From J038 sp036734085 (GTDB lineage: Bacteria; Chloroflexota; Anaerolineae; Aggregatilineales; Phototrophicaceae), in contig DAIMZF010000188.1 in assembly GCA_036734085.1 (NCBI GenBank), forward strand, positions 1 to 5,563: 5,563 nucleotides of DNA. Direction: 5' to 3'. The position numbers were made by a program, and so were the translations under genes. Shown in pieces: positions 1-5,563 of this stretch. How positions within the stretch are numbered: the stretch's first letter is position 1; each line of letters begins with the position of its first letter. The notes below the pieces were generated by a model, which was not told the DNA's origin, ran no database searches, and saw nothing but the letters and a program-made list of their open reading frames with translations.

Positions 1-1783
1 TCATGATGTCTTCCAGCAGGGCGACCAGGTGTTTAACCTGCTGGCGGATGCGTCCCGGCAATTCCTGGGCGCGCTCTGCGGATAGCTTATCGCGGTAACG
101 CTCCATCAAATCCACCGATGTCTGGATGATGGTTAGCGGGGTACGGAATTCGTGCGAAATCATGCTACTAAAGCGTGCGCGGAAGGCGCTGAGTTCGCGC
201 TCCTGGTTGAGTGCGTGCTCTAGCTGGGCGGTGCGCTCTGCAACACGCGCTTCTAAGTCCGCGTTGATGTCACGCAGTTGGCGCTCCAGCATTTTTTCGG
301 TGGTGACATCCTGCATAATCATCACCGCGAAGCTCTCCCGGCTGATGGCGTCGTCAAAGTTGGATTGTTGCAGGGGGCGTAGCTGAATGACCGCTATTTT
401 CCCGGTCTGGGGTTGGCTGACCTCAAAGCTGAAGGACATATTCTGCCTCAGTTGCTGGTAGCTCTGCTCGAACAAATCCCGCAGGGGGCGTTGTCCGGTG
501 TAGTCGTGTAACAGGTCGCAGATGTGCTGGCCTTGTGCCTTGTTGACGTTTTCCAGCCCCCATGTTTCCAACATGCGGTTACTGCGGATGACCAGCATCT
601 TTGCATTGAGCAAGCACACAAAATGGGGCAGGGAATCTACAGTTGTCTCCCATTCCTGCTTGGCCTGGCGGATGAGCCGGTTTGTCTCCTCAAGAGCCAG
701 TTCTGCCCGGCGGTGCTCGGTAATGTCTTCCAGCGCGCCGTCGATGTAGTCAATCTCGCCGTCCGCCTTGCGCGTAATGTGGATGGTATCGCGCACCCAT
801 ATTTGCTGGCCGTCAGTGCGGACGAGGTTTAATACTTCGGCCACAATTTCTTTATCCTGCTCCCATACATGACTTAGATGGTTACGCTCGGCGGGGTTTA
901 CATAAAAATCACTGGAATTATGATTCAGCAAGTCTTGGATGCTGTCATAGCCCAGCATATCCGCCATCGCTTTATTTGCGCTGAGGATGCGCCCATCCGG
1001 TTTGACACGATACACACCTACAGGCAGGCTTTGTGTGAGCGAACGCAGGAGTTCTTCATTTTCCTGAATAGTGGCGGTGGCGGTCTGTAGGGCATAGGTC
1101 TGTTTGGCGGCGATGTATTGCGCGTAAAAGATAGGCCCTAACACTGCCAGCACCATCCATCCCCCCCACCCCCCCAGCATCGCCTCGCCGTAATAAATCA
1201 GGATGATGACATAAGCTAATGGAGAAAGCACAAGGTTGTAAACCGGGAATCCGGCGTTACTTTCTTCTAAAAATTCGCGGAAGGTCACGCCGCGTACAGA
1301 TTGCTTCCACAGGGATAAGATGAGGATATTGACGGCGTAAAATAACAACATACTGGCGACGATCAGCCCAAACAGCGCCCACGAAGGTGACTGAATTCCG
1401 GCGTAATAGCCCAGCGTAACCAGCACGCCCACTGCACCCGCAGACAAGCCATACATCAGGCGGTTCATGATGTCGGTTGACCAACGAAAACGGGGGTTAA
1501 CAAACACCTGCTTGGTGAAGAAGAACACCGTCATAATCAGCATGGCGGCGGGCGGCGGCAGGATGAACACAGCCAATACGCCCACAATATCCATCTGCGA
1601 GAAGATGACGTGCGGCATTTCCGCCTCAAAGCTATGGGCGATTAAGACCATAAAGGCGAAGAAAAAAATATCTTGCCAGCTAATATCACGCGGGATAGGG
1701 AAAGCCAAAAGGAAGCCGACGCAAACCACATACAGGATAAACAGGACGAAGACGAAGCGGTAACGTGTACGGTCGTTCCCCAT
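1..1783 (-). CDS. Membrane-bound PAS-PAS sensor histidine kinase (N-terminal 594 residues; C-terminus off the left edge)
   Basis: The ATG at 1783-1781 opens a frame that runs without a stop to the window edge; AGAAGG (1797-1792) lies 8 bases upstream. Residues about 9-220 hold six or seven hydrophobic helices (roughly 9-28, 35-50, 66-90, 111-130, 135-156, 175-200, 205-222), a membrane sensor module I cannot name. PAS 1 spans about 240-350 (SLPVGVYRV near the start, ALEDITEHRRAE at its PAC end). PAS 2 spans about 370-490 and ends in MIMQDVTTEK. A coiled coil follows (about 492-535, with DLEARVAERTAQLE), then HisKA with the H-box SMISHEFRTPL, phospho-acceptor His544. The HATPase domain must lie beyond the window, so catalytic completeness is not shown. 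The kinase should autophosphorylate on His544 in response to a membrane or PAS-sensed signal. Its own partner is unknown; three receivers are encoded further right. A G7-T-G7 tract near codons 203-208 is unusual. Confidence 0.93.
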   Translation of the reverse strand, partial: MGNDRTRYRFVFVLFILYVVCVGFLLAFPIPRDISWQDIFFFAFMVLIAHSFEAEMPHVIFSQMDIVGVLAVFILPPPAAMLIMTVFFFTKQVFVNPRFRWSTDIMNRLMYGLSAGAVGVLVTLGYYAGIQSPSWALFGLIVASMLLFYAVNILILSLWKQSVRGVTFREFLEESNAGFPVYNLVLSPLAYVIILIYYGEAMLGGWGGWMVLAVLGPIFYAQYIAAKQTYALQTATATIQENEELLRSLTQSLPVGVYRVKPDGRILSANKAMADMLGYDSIQDLLNHNSSDFYVNPAERNHLSHVWEQDKEIVAEVLNLVRTDGQQIWVRDTIHITRKADGEIDYIDGALEDITEHRRAELALEETNRLIRQAKQEWETTVDSLPHFVCLLNAKMLVIRSNRMLETWGLENVNKAQGQHICDLLHDYTGQRPLRDLFEQSYQQLRQNMSFSFEVSQPQTGKIAVIQLRPLQQSNFDDAISRESFAVMIMQDVTTEKMLERQLRDINADLEARVAERTAQLEHALNQERELSAFRARFSSMISHEFRTPLTIIQTSVDLMERYRDKLSAERAQELPGRIRQQVKHLVALLEDIM

Positions 1784-1800
1784 AATGGATGCCTTCTGAA

Positions 1801-1829
1801 TAATATGCTGACCATATCATAACATATTA
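1801..1829. promoter_or_regulatory. Candidate extended -10 promoter inside a 7-bp inverted repeat upstream of the membrane kinase
   Basis: TAATATG (1801-1807) and CATATTA (1823-1829) form a perfect 7-bp inverted repeat with a 15-base centre, in an AT-rich stretch unlike the flanking coding DNA. On the minus strand TGTTATGAT (1824-1816) lies between the arms and fits an extended -10 (TGn plus a 5/6 match to TATAAT). It would start transcription about 25 bases before the kinase ATG. No good -35 is visible. The repeat could be an operator, but this is a motif-level guess from one sequence. Confidence 0.27.
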
Positions 1830-1845
1830 CTTCTTGTATTACTCT

Positions 1846-2127
1846 TTATAAGAAGAAATCCCGTAGGCTATCGCGTATTTCATCAATCAATAGCTCCCAT
1901 ACGATGTCCGGCTGGCGCGTCACGATGAGCGTATCCGTGAGGATGGTTAATGCCCGGATGCCGTCAATCGCGTGGAACAACGTCTGCGCGATGGGTGAGC
2001 CGACTTCGCCCGCCTGCGCGTTGGGGTAAACTTCTTCTTCGGCGTCAGTCAGCCGTTGGTTGGTGATGAGTTCGCGTACGTCGGGGTTATCGGTCAGTTC
2101 GACTTCCAGCGTGAAATATTCGGACAT
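1846..2127 (-). CDS. Standalone Nfu/NifU N-terminal domain protein
   Basis: This is a 93-residue soluble protein starting at the ATG at 2127-2125; GAAGGG (2140-2135) sits 7 bases upstream. It resembles the Nfu_N domain, which precedes the cysteine-bearing scaffold domain in Nfu iron-sulfur carriers. The NP-containing strand at residues 12-26 corresponds to the TPNPN region of the family. SPIAQTLFHAIDGI (44-57) matches the typical S-P-L-A-x-x-L-F-x-I-x-G-V segment. The following strand (TLIVTRQ, 66-72) and a helix with W77 ending in DFF (90-92) match the usual domain end. The protein stops there: it has no C-terminal NifU domain and no cysteine, so it cannot bind a cluster by itself in the usual way. 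It might be an adaptor for another Fe-S protein, but its function is unknown. It lies 62 bases upstream of the membrane kinase on the same strand and could be cotranscribed. Confidence 0.8.
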   Translation of the reverse strand: MSEYFTLEVELTDNPDVRELITNQRLTDAEEEVYPNAQAGEVGSPIAQTLFHAIDGIRALTILTDTLIVTRQPDIVWELLIDEIRDSLRDFFL

Positions 2128-2206
2128 GGTGTTTCCCTTCGTTCGTCTTTTTAGGCGCTTTCGACTAGAATTTTAGCATATTCATCATCATAAGGCGGAA
2201 GTGATT
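2128..2206. promoter_or_regulatory. Divergent intergenic region between the Nfu-like and membrane protein genes
   Basis: This 79-base gap separates two genes reading outward, so it should hold the 5' ends and probably promoters of both. Its centre (about 2165-2191) is AT-rich. On the minus strand TAAAAT (about 2175-2170) could be a -10 for the Nfu-like gene, but I see no convincing -35 at the expected distance. Ribosome-binding sites are clear at both ends: GAAGGG at 2140-2135 (minus) and AAGGCGG at 2192-2198 (plus). Confidence 0.4.
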
Positions 2207-3034
2207 ATGTCGAACTTAGCACCCAAGCTCATCTACCAGGCACAGACCGAGCGCGGCCCACACCGCCGCCGTTCAATCTTTCTCGTCCTTGCGTTAATTG
2301 GTGTGGCGCTCATTTATCGCATTTTCGCGTATCTCACCGACCAACAAAACACGGACTTTGAACTGGCGGAACTGGTAGCGGCGAACGAAAACGCGCTCAT
2401 CGCCGGGCAAATACTCGCGCTCATCATGTTCGGGCTGTTGCTCATCCGCTTTATCTTCAGTATACGGGCATGGCTAACGCTCCATAATGAGCGTGTGCGC
2501 GTGTTTAACCAGGGCTTGATATGGGAAAAAAACGGCAGTCTGGATCGCTATAGCTGGGACAAAGTGCGCTTGTATCGGCGCGGGGCGCGGGTGTGGACGT
2601 TGTTCAACAGGCCGATCATCACGCTCGGCGCGAACTCAATCCTGATGAGCGACAAGCGCATCTATAAGTTCACCGGGCGGCTGGGCGACCCCCGCCAGTT
2701 TGACCGCGCCGTGTCGCCCGTCATCCGCGATATGACCGGGCAACGGATGGGCGCGGCGTTGCGGGCGGGCAAGTCCGTTAAGCTCGGCTCCCGGCTGATT
2801 GTTGCGCCGTCCGGCATTGTGGCGGGCAAGCACAAACTAAGCTGGAAGGTGGTCGATATTGAGCTACGCGGGAGCCGTTTGTATCTGCGCCGGGTAGAGG
2901 CAGACGGCAGGTTTAAGCCCGTGACCAGCATCCCGATTCGCTACATTGATAACCTGGTGGGCTTTATGGATGTGGCCGAGAGTATCATCCAAAACTATCA
3001 GCCACACCGTTTTAACATCCACACGAAGATTTAG
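2207..3034 (+). CDS. Two-helix membrane protein with PH-like domains, function unknown
   Basis: This is a 275-residue protein from the ATG at 2207. A GTG at 2201, two codons earlier and in frame, is the alternative: AAGG at 2192-2195 is 11 bases from the ATG but 5 from the GTG, so the start is not settled. A basic N-terminus (RGPHRRR, about 16-22) precedes helix 1 (about 24-43). An acidic loop follows, then helix 2 (about 63-86), so both ends are probably cytoplasmic. After helix 2, RVRVFNQGLIWEKNG (about 96-110) and YSWDKVRLYRRG resemble the opening strands of bacterial PH-like domains. A second similar unit seems to begin near SVKLGSRLIVAPSGIV and includes LSWKVVDIEL. The pattern recalls the DUF6585 type of protein, but I cannot confirm this. 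No catalytic motif is visible. It is divergent from the Nfu-like gene and convergent with the receiver operon, so probably transcribed alone. Confidence 0.82.
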   Translation: MSNLAPKLIYQAQTERGPHRRRSIFLVLALIGVALIYRIFAYLTDQQNTDFELAELVAANENALIAGQILALIMFGLLLIRFIFSIRAWLTLHNERVRVFNQGLIWEKNGSLDRYSWDKVRLYRRGARVWTLFNRPIITLGANSILMSDKRIYKFTGRLGDPRQFDRAVSPVIRDMTGQRMGAALRAGKSVKLGSRLIVAPSGIVAGKHKLSWKVVDIELRGSRLYLRRVEADGRFKPVTSIPIRYIDNLVGFMDVAESIIQNYQPHRFNIHTKI

Positions 3035-3040
3035 CGCCTG

Positions 3041-3433
3041 CTATCCGCGCACTTCCCACACCGGGTCATCCTTAAGGATTCGCTCCAAAAAGGCCGGGAA
3101 GTCCGCACTGCGTAGGGGCTTGCCTAAAAAGCTGTGGAACCCGGCGGCGCGGGCGTCGTGCATTTGTGCGGAATTCGCGGTGTAGGCCACCACCGGGATG
3201 CCGTCAAATTCCGGGATGCCGCGTATGATGGTCAGCACTTCGTAGCCGGACGTGCCGGGAATTTCTAAATCCAGGAAGATGACATCCGGGCGTTTGACGG
3301 TAACAAGGTCTTCCGTAAACGTGCGGCTGTCGAACAGAATGTCGTGGGCAATCTCTAGTTTGGTCAGGAGCTTCTTTAGAATCCCGGCGTCGTTGGTGTT
3401 GTCTTCGATAATCAGGGCGTATAGGTCGGACAT
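3041..3433 (-). CDS. Single-domain response regulator (receiver only)
   Basis: This is a 130-residue stand-alone receiver. I chose the ATG at 3433-3431 because GAGG (3442-3439) lies 5 bases upstream and the domain starts at once with SDLYALIIEDN. An in-frame ATG at 3517 would add 28 residues unlike any receiver and overlap the upstream gene. The phosphorylation site is complete: acidic pair E10-D11, phospho-acceptor D55 (in VIFLDLEIPG), T85 (in VVAYTAN) and K105 followed by P106. The protein ends ERILKDDPVWEVRG, with no output domain. It is the last gene of the minus-strand operon, 65 bases after the tandem receiver gene, and is presumably phosphorylated by the GAF kinase upstream. It may act by binding a target protein or by relaying or draining phosphate. 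Its stop is six bases from the stop of the convergent membrane protein gene. Confidence 0.93.
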   Translation of the reverse strand: MSDLYALIIEDNTNDAGILKKLLTKLEIAHDILFDSRTFTEDLVTVKRPDVIFLDLEIPGTSGYEVLTIIRGIPEFDGIPVVAYTANSAQMHDARAAGFHSFLGKPLRSADFPAFLERILKDDPVWEVRG

Positions 3434-3498
3434 AGTTTCCTCAATCAAAAAATTAGCTGGCAGTGACAAGGGCAGGGGTGGTGCGTCTGGGTGTTCAA

Positions 3499-3921
3499 CT
3501 AAGGCAATGCCCCCCATACTTCATCCCCGTTGAGTATGGCGAGCAAGCTACGGACGAATGTCTTGGTGCGGATGGGCTTGCTGATGTAGCCGTTAAAGCC
3601 TTTATCTTTGGCCTTCTTCATCTCGCGGTCAGGGTCGGAAGCAGTGACGGCGACAATGGGGACATTGGCGAGTTCCGGCAGTTCCTTAATGGCGTCGTAT
3701 ACGTCATACCCGGTGACGTTGTTGGGCAGGTGAATATCCAGCAGAATCACGTCGATAGGCATAAACGCTTTAATGGTCTGGGCGGTTTCTACCCCCCAGC
3801 TATCAAAGAAGATGGTCGCGCCATAGCGCCGTAACATGGACGTGATGACCGCCAGATTGTTTACATCATCTTCCAGGATGAAGAATTTACGGCCTTCGAG
3901 CAACTGCATGGAGTCAGACAT
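3499..3921 (-). other. Possible independently translated second receiver (internal start)
   Basis: Codon 147 of the tandem receiver gene is an ATG (3921-3919) with GAGGGG 8 bases upstream. Translation from it would give a complete 140-residue receiver (MSDSMQLLEG at its start, acceptor at residue 62 of this product). The start context closely matches those of the Nfu-like gene and the downstream receiver. Whether it is used, and whether the long form is also made, cannot be decided from sequence. It is listed as an alternative product of the same DNA, not a separate gene. Confidence 0.5.
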
Positions 3922-4359
3922 GGGTGTTTCCCCTCTCGGCTTATTTGAGATGGATGATTGAGGCACATACCAGATAGGATCGCCGGATAGCAGGCGCTCT
4001 AACAACTCTGGAAACAGGCGCTTACGCACCGGTTTGGCGATGAGGCCGCTAAAGCCCGCCTTCTTCAATTCTTCAATCTCGGAAACAGTGACGCTGGCGG
4101 TCATGGCGATGATAGGCACTTGGGAATATGCGTCGTCTTCGCGCAGGGCGTTAAGCATCTGGAAGCCGTCAAGCGGGCCAATCTGTACATCAAGGAATAT
4201 AGCGCTGGGCATGTCGCCCAACGCCCGCACACGCGCCATAAAGTTTTCGCTATCCTCAAAAATGGTGATTGTCCCCTCCAGGCTGATGATGAGTTTCTCC
4301 ATCACCAGCCTGCTCATGGGGTCGTCTTCTACATAGAGGAAGGTTTTGGTCTGCAACAT
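3499..4359 (-). CDS. Tandem two-receiver response regulator, possibly an in-frame fusion of two genes
   Basis: This is a 286-residue protein of two receivers and nothing else. Receiver 1 (about 4-130) has E11-D12-D13, acceptor D57 (AIFLDVQIGP), T87 and K109-P110. Receiver 2 (about 157-282) has E163-D164-D165, acceptor D208 (VILLDIHLPN), T239 and K261-P262, so both look phosphorylatable. Receiver 1 ends SGDPIWYVPQ and receiver 2 ends NGDEVWGALP before the stop, so each carries the tail seen on the separate receiver downstream. The joining stretch (134-146, SSISNKPRGETP after Q134) is low in hydrophobics and overlaps a good ribosome-binding site and ATG at codon 147. That suggests two ancestral genes joined by stop-codon loss or a small indel. 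The start at 4359 has GAGGAAAAGG upstream, with a rather long gap of about 13 bases. It lies 31 bases after the kinase stop, in the same operon, and the kinase is the likely phosphodonor. Confidence 0.92.
   Translation of the reverse strand: MLQTKTFLYVEDDPMSRLVMEKLIISLEGTITIFEDSENFMARVRALGDMPSAIFLDVQIGPLDGFQMLNALREDDAYSQVPIIAMTASVTVSEIEELKKAGFSGLIAKPVRKRLFPELLERLLSGDPIWYVPQSSISNKPRGETPMSDSMQLLEGRKFFILEDDVNNLAVITSMLRRYGATIFFDSWGVETAQTIKAFMPIDVILLDIHLPNNVTGYDVYDAIKELPELANVPIVAVTASDPDREMKKAKDKGFNGYISKPIRTKTFVRSLLAILNGDEVWGALP
3922..3937 (-). promoter_or_regulatory. Internal ribosome-binding site within the tandem receiver gene
   Basis: Read on the minus strand, this is GAGAGGGGAAACACCC directly before the ATG at 3921. 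GAGGGG is a strong Shine-Dalgarno match with 8-base spacing, as good as or better than the site before the annotated start at 4359. The stretch GGGAAACACC recurs exactly before the Nfu-like gene. In the long frame it encodes part of the inter-receiver linker. Confidence 0.55.
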
Positions 4360-4390
4360 AATATGTTTTGCGCCTTTTCCTCGTGCCTGT

Positions 4391-5563
4391 TTAGGATGTT
4401 ACCTGGCTTTCGATGACGGTTTCAATCGGTAATGAGACAAAAAACGTCGAGCCTGTGCCCAGTTGACTCTCTACCCATAGTTTACCGCCGTGTTTCTCTA
4501 CAAAGTGTTTAGAAATAGGCAATCCCAACCCCGTGCCACTGCTGGCGAGCTTGCCGTGTTCGGCCTGCCGGAAGCTCTCGAACACCAGGTCTAGCTCGTG
4601 CGGGGCGATGCCCACGCCCGTATCCGTCACGCTGATGAGAATGTCCTCCCCTTCGCGGCGGGCGCGGAAGGTAACTTCGCCCTGTGGCGTAAACTTGACC
4701 GCGTTAGAAATCAAGTTGAGGAAGACCTGCTGTAAGCGCCGCCTGTCCCCGCGAATCTTGGGCAAGTCGCCCTCAATTTCTGTGATGAGTTGCACCGGGC
4801 GGTCACGCAATAAGCCCTTGCCCGTGCTGACGACCGACTTAATCGCCGCGTTCAGGTCAACATCTTCGATGAATAACTCCAACATGCCTACTTCAATCTT
4901 GGTGATGTCCAGCACATCGTTGATGAGGCTGAGCAGATGCTCCCCACTGCTGATAACTTTATTCAGCGCGTCCACCTGTTCGTCGTTCACTTCGCCTAAG
5001 TCGCCGTCGGCCATAAATTCCGCAAAGTTGAGGATGGCATTTAGCGGCGTGCGGAGTTCGTGGCTCATGTTCGCAAGGAACTGCGACTTCACCACGCTGG
5101 CCTCTACCGCTTCCTGACGTGCGGCTTCGGCATCGGCGTAAAGTTGCGCGTTGCGTAGCGCGATGGCGGTCTGCTCCGCGAGGGTGGTTAGCACGTTTTG
5201 CACTTCCACGCTGAAGTCTTCCCCTACACGGGCTTGTACCTCAAACACGCCGAGCAGATTATTCCCTAAGACCATCGGGATTGCCAGCCCTGCCGGGTCG
5301 GTTTCGTTGCCGCGTGTGTTGATGGGCGTGACGCTCAGGGCGGCACGGGCGGGGATGTTGCTCTCATCCAGGTTAAGTACCCGCGTCTCGTTGATGATTT
5401 TGCCGTATTCGTCGGAACTTGCCGCCAATATCAACTGATTGGTGCGCTCGTTAGCGCGATACACATTACACCGATACAAGCTGAAGCTCTGCGCCGTCAG
5501 CCGCGAGACTTCCTGCAAGAGCATGTTGATGTCCAGCACGTTAGTAATCTGCTTGGATACCTC
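4391..5563 (-). CDS. GAF-domain sensor histidine kinase (C-terminal 390 residues; start off the right edge)
   Basis: The frame is open to the right edge, so the N-terminus is missing. A GTG at 5539 is in frame but lies inside the GAF helix (EVSKQITNVLDINMLLQEVS), so I reject it as the start. Numbering from the edge, the segment holds a GAF domain (about 1-130, ending LAEQTAIALRNAQLYADAEA), a helical linker (about 130-158), HisKA with FLANMSHELRTPLN and phospho-acceptor His168, and a complete HATPase domain. The ATPase motifs are the N-box with N287 (LNLISNAVKFT), G1 with D314 (DTGVGI), the F-box (VFESFRQAE) and G2 (GTGLGL, 343-348). There is no membrane helix and no attached receiver in the visible part, so it is probably cytoplasmic there. 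It should autophosphorylate and pass phosphate to the receivers encoded next on the same strand, 31 bases away. The GAF ligand is unknown. More sensory domains may lie beyond the window. Confidence 0.96.
   Translation of the reverse strand, partial: EVSKQITNVLDINMLLQEVSRLTAQSFSLYRCNVYRANERTNQLILAASSDEYGKIINETRVLNLDESNIPARAALSVTPINTRGNETDPAGLAIPMVLGNNLLGVFEVQARVGEDFSVEVQNVLTTLAEQTAIALRNAQLYADAEAARQEAVEASVVKSQFLANMSHELRTPLNAILNFAEFMADGDLGEVNDEQVDALNKVISSGEHLLSLINDVLDITKIEVGMLELFIEDVDLNAAIKSVVSTGKGLLRDRPVQLITEIEGDLPKIRGDRRRLQQVFLNLISNAVKFTPQGEVTFRARREGEDILISVTDTGVGIAPHELDLVFESFRQAEHGKLASSGTGLGLPISKHFVEKHGGKLWVESQLGTGSTFFVSLPIETVIESQVTS

Noticed and set aside
126..1090. Several plus-strand frames of 70-102 codons opposite the membrane kinase.
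   Set aside because: They are antisense to PAS and HisKA coding sequence, lack domain features and ribosome-binding sites, and are explained by codon bias of the real gene.
1257..1484. A 75-codon minus-strand frame within the membrane kinase gene.
   Set aside because: It is a shadow frame: the kinase frame through the same bases gives continuous membrane helices that join to the PAS and HisKA domains.
1827..1858. Hairpin TTACTTCTTGTA / TATAAGAAGAAA around the stop of the Nfu-like gene, as a terminator.
   Set aside because: The stem is almost all A-T with a mismatch and a wobble pair, and no T-run follows on the minus strand.
3434..3517. N-terminal extension of the separate receiver protein from an ATG at 3517.
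   Set aside because: The added 28 residues do not resemble a receiver, overlap the end of the upstream gene in another frame, and the ATG at 3433 has a proper ribosome-binding site directly before the domain.
4533..5117. A 194-codon plus-strand frame opposite the GAF kinase.
   Set aside because: The serine- and arginine-rich product resembles no protein and is antisense to clear HisKA and HATPase motifs on the minus strand.
5537..5539. GTG as start codon of the GAF kinase.
   Set aside because: The frame stays open to the window edge with GAF-like residues before it (EVSKQITN), so the protein continues beyond the window.

Overview
The window looks like chromosomal DNA from a signalling-rich, moderately GC bacterium. 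The mix of genes suggests Chloroflexota (Anaerolineae-like): GAF and PAS kinases next to output-less receiver proteins ending in a G-D-x-[V/I]-W tail, a standalone Nfu N-terminal domain protein, and a two-helix membrane protein with PH-like domains. This is inference from gene content; no marker gene is present. No RNA genes, insertion sequences or CRISPR arrays are visible, and coding density is very high, with no gene-free stretch over about 80 bases.

Layout. The right half (5563 down to 3041, minus strand) is a compact two-component operon. It holds the C-terminal 390 residues of a soluble GAF-HisKA-HATPase sensor kinase (its start lies beyond the right edge), then, 31 bases downstream, a 286-residue protein of two tandem receiver domains, then, 65 bases further, a separate 130-residue receiver protein. 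None of the three receivers has a DNA-binding or enzymatic output domain. The second receiver of the tandem protein has its own well-placed Shine-Dalgarno sequence and ATG, so the tandem ORF looks like two former genes fused in frame, or one ORF that also yields a separate second product.

The middle (2207-3034, plus strand) encodes a membrane protein with two helices and apparently two PH-like beta domains. It converges on the receiver operon with only six bases between stop codons. Divergent from it, on the minus strand, is a 93-residue Nfu N-terminal domain protein (2127-1846). It is followed in the same direction by the start of a second, membrane-bound histidine kinase (1783 to the left edge) with six or seven helices, two PAS domains, a coiled coil and HisKA. 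That kinase's ATPase domain lies outside the window.

How they could work together. The GAF kinase is the obvious phosphodonor for the three receivers downstream, which probably act through protein contacts or as phosphate sinks or relays. The second kinase may use the same or other receivers. The Nfu-like and PH-like proteins have no evident functional link to signalling beyond position. The most notable points are the receiver fusion with its retained internal translation start, the ribosome-binding leader it shares with the Nfu-like gene, and a G7-T-G7 tract inside the membrane kinase gene.
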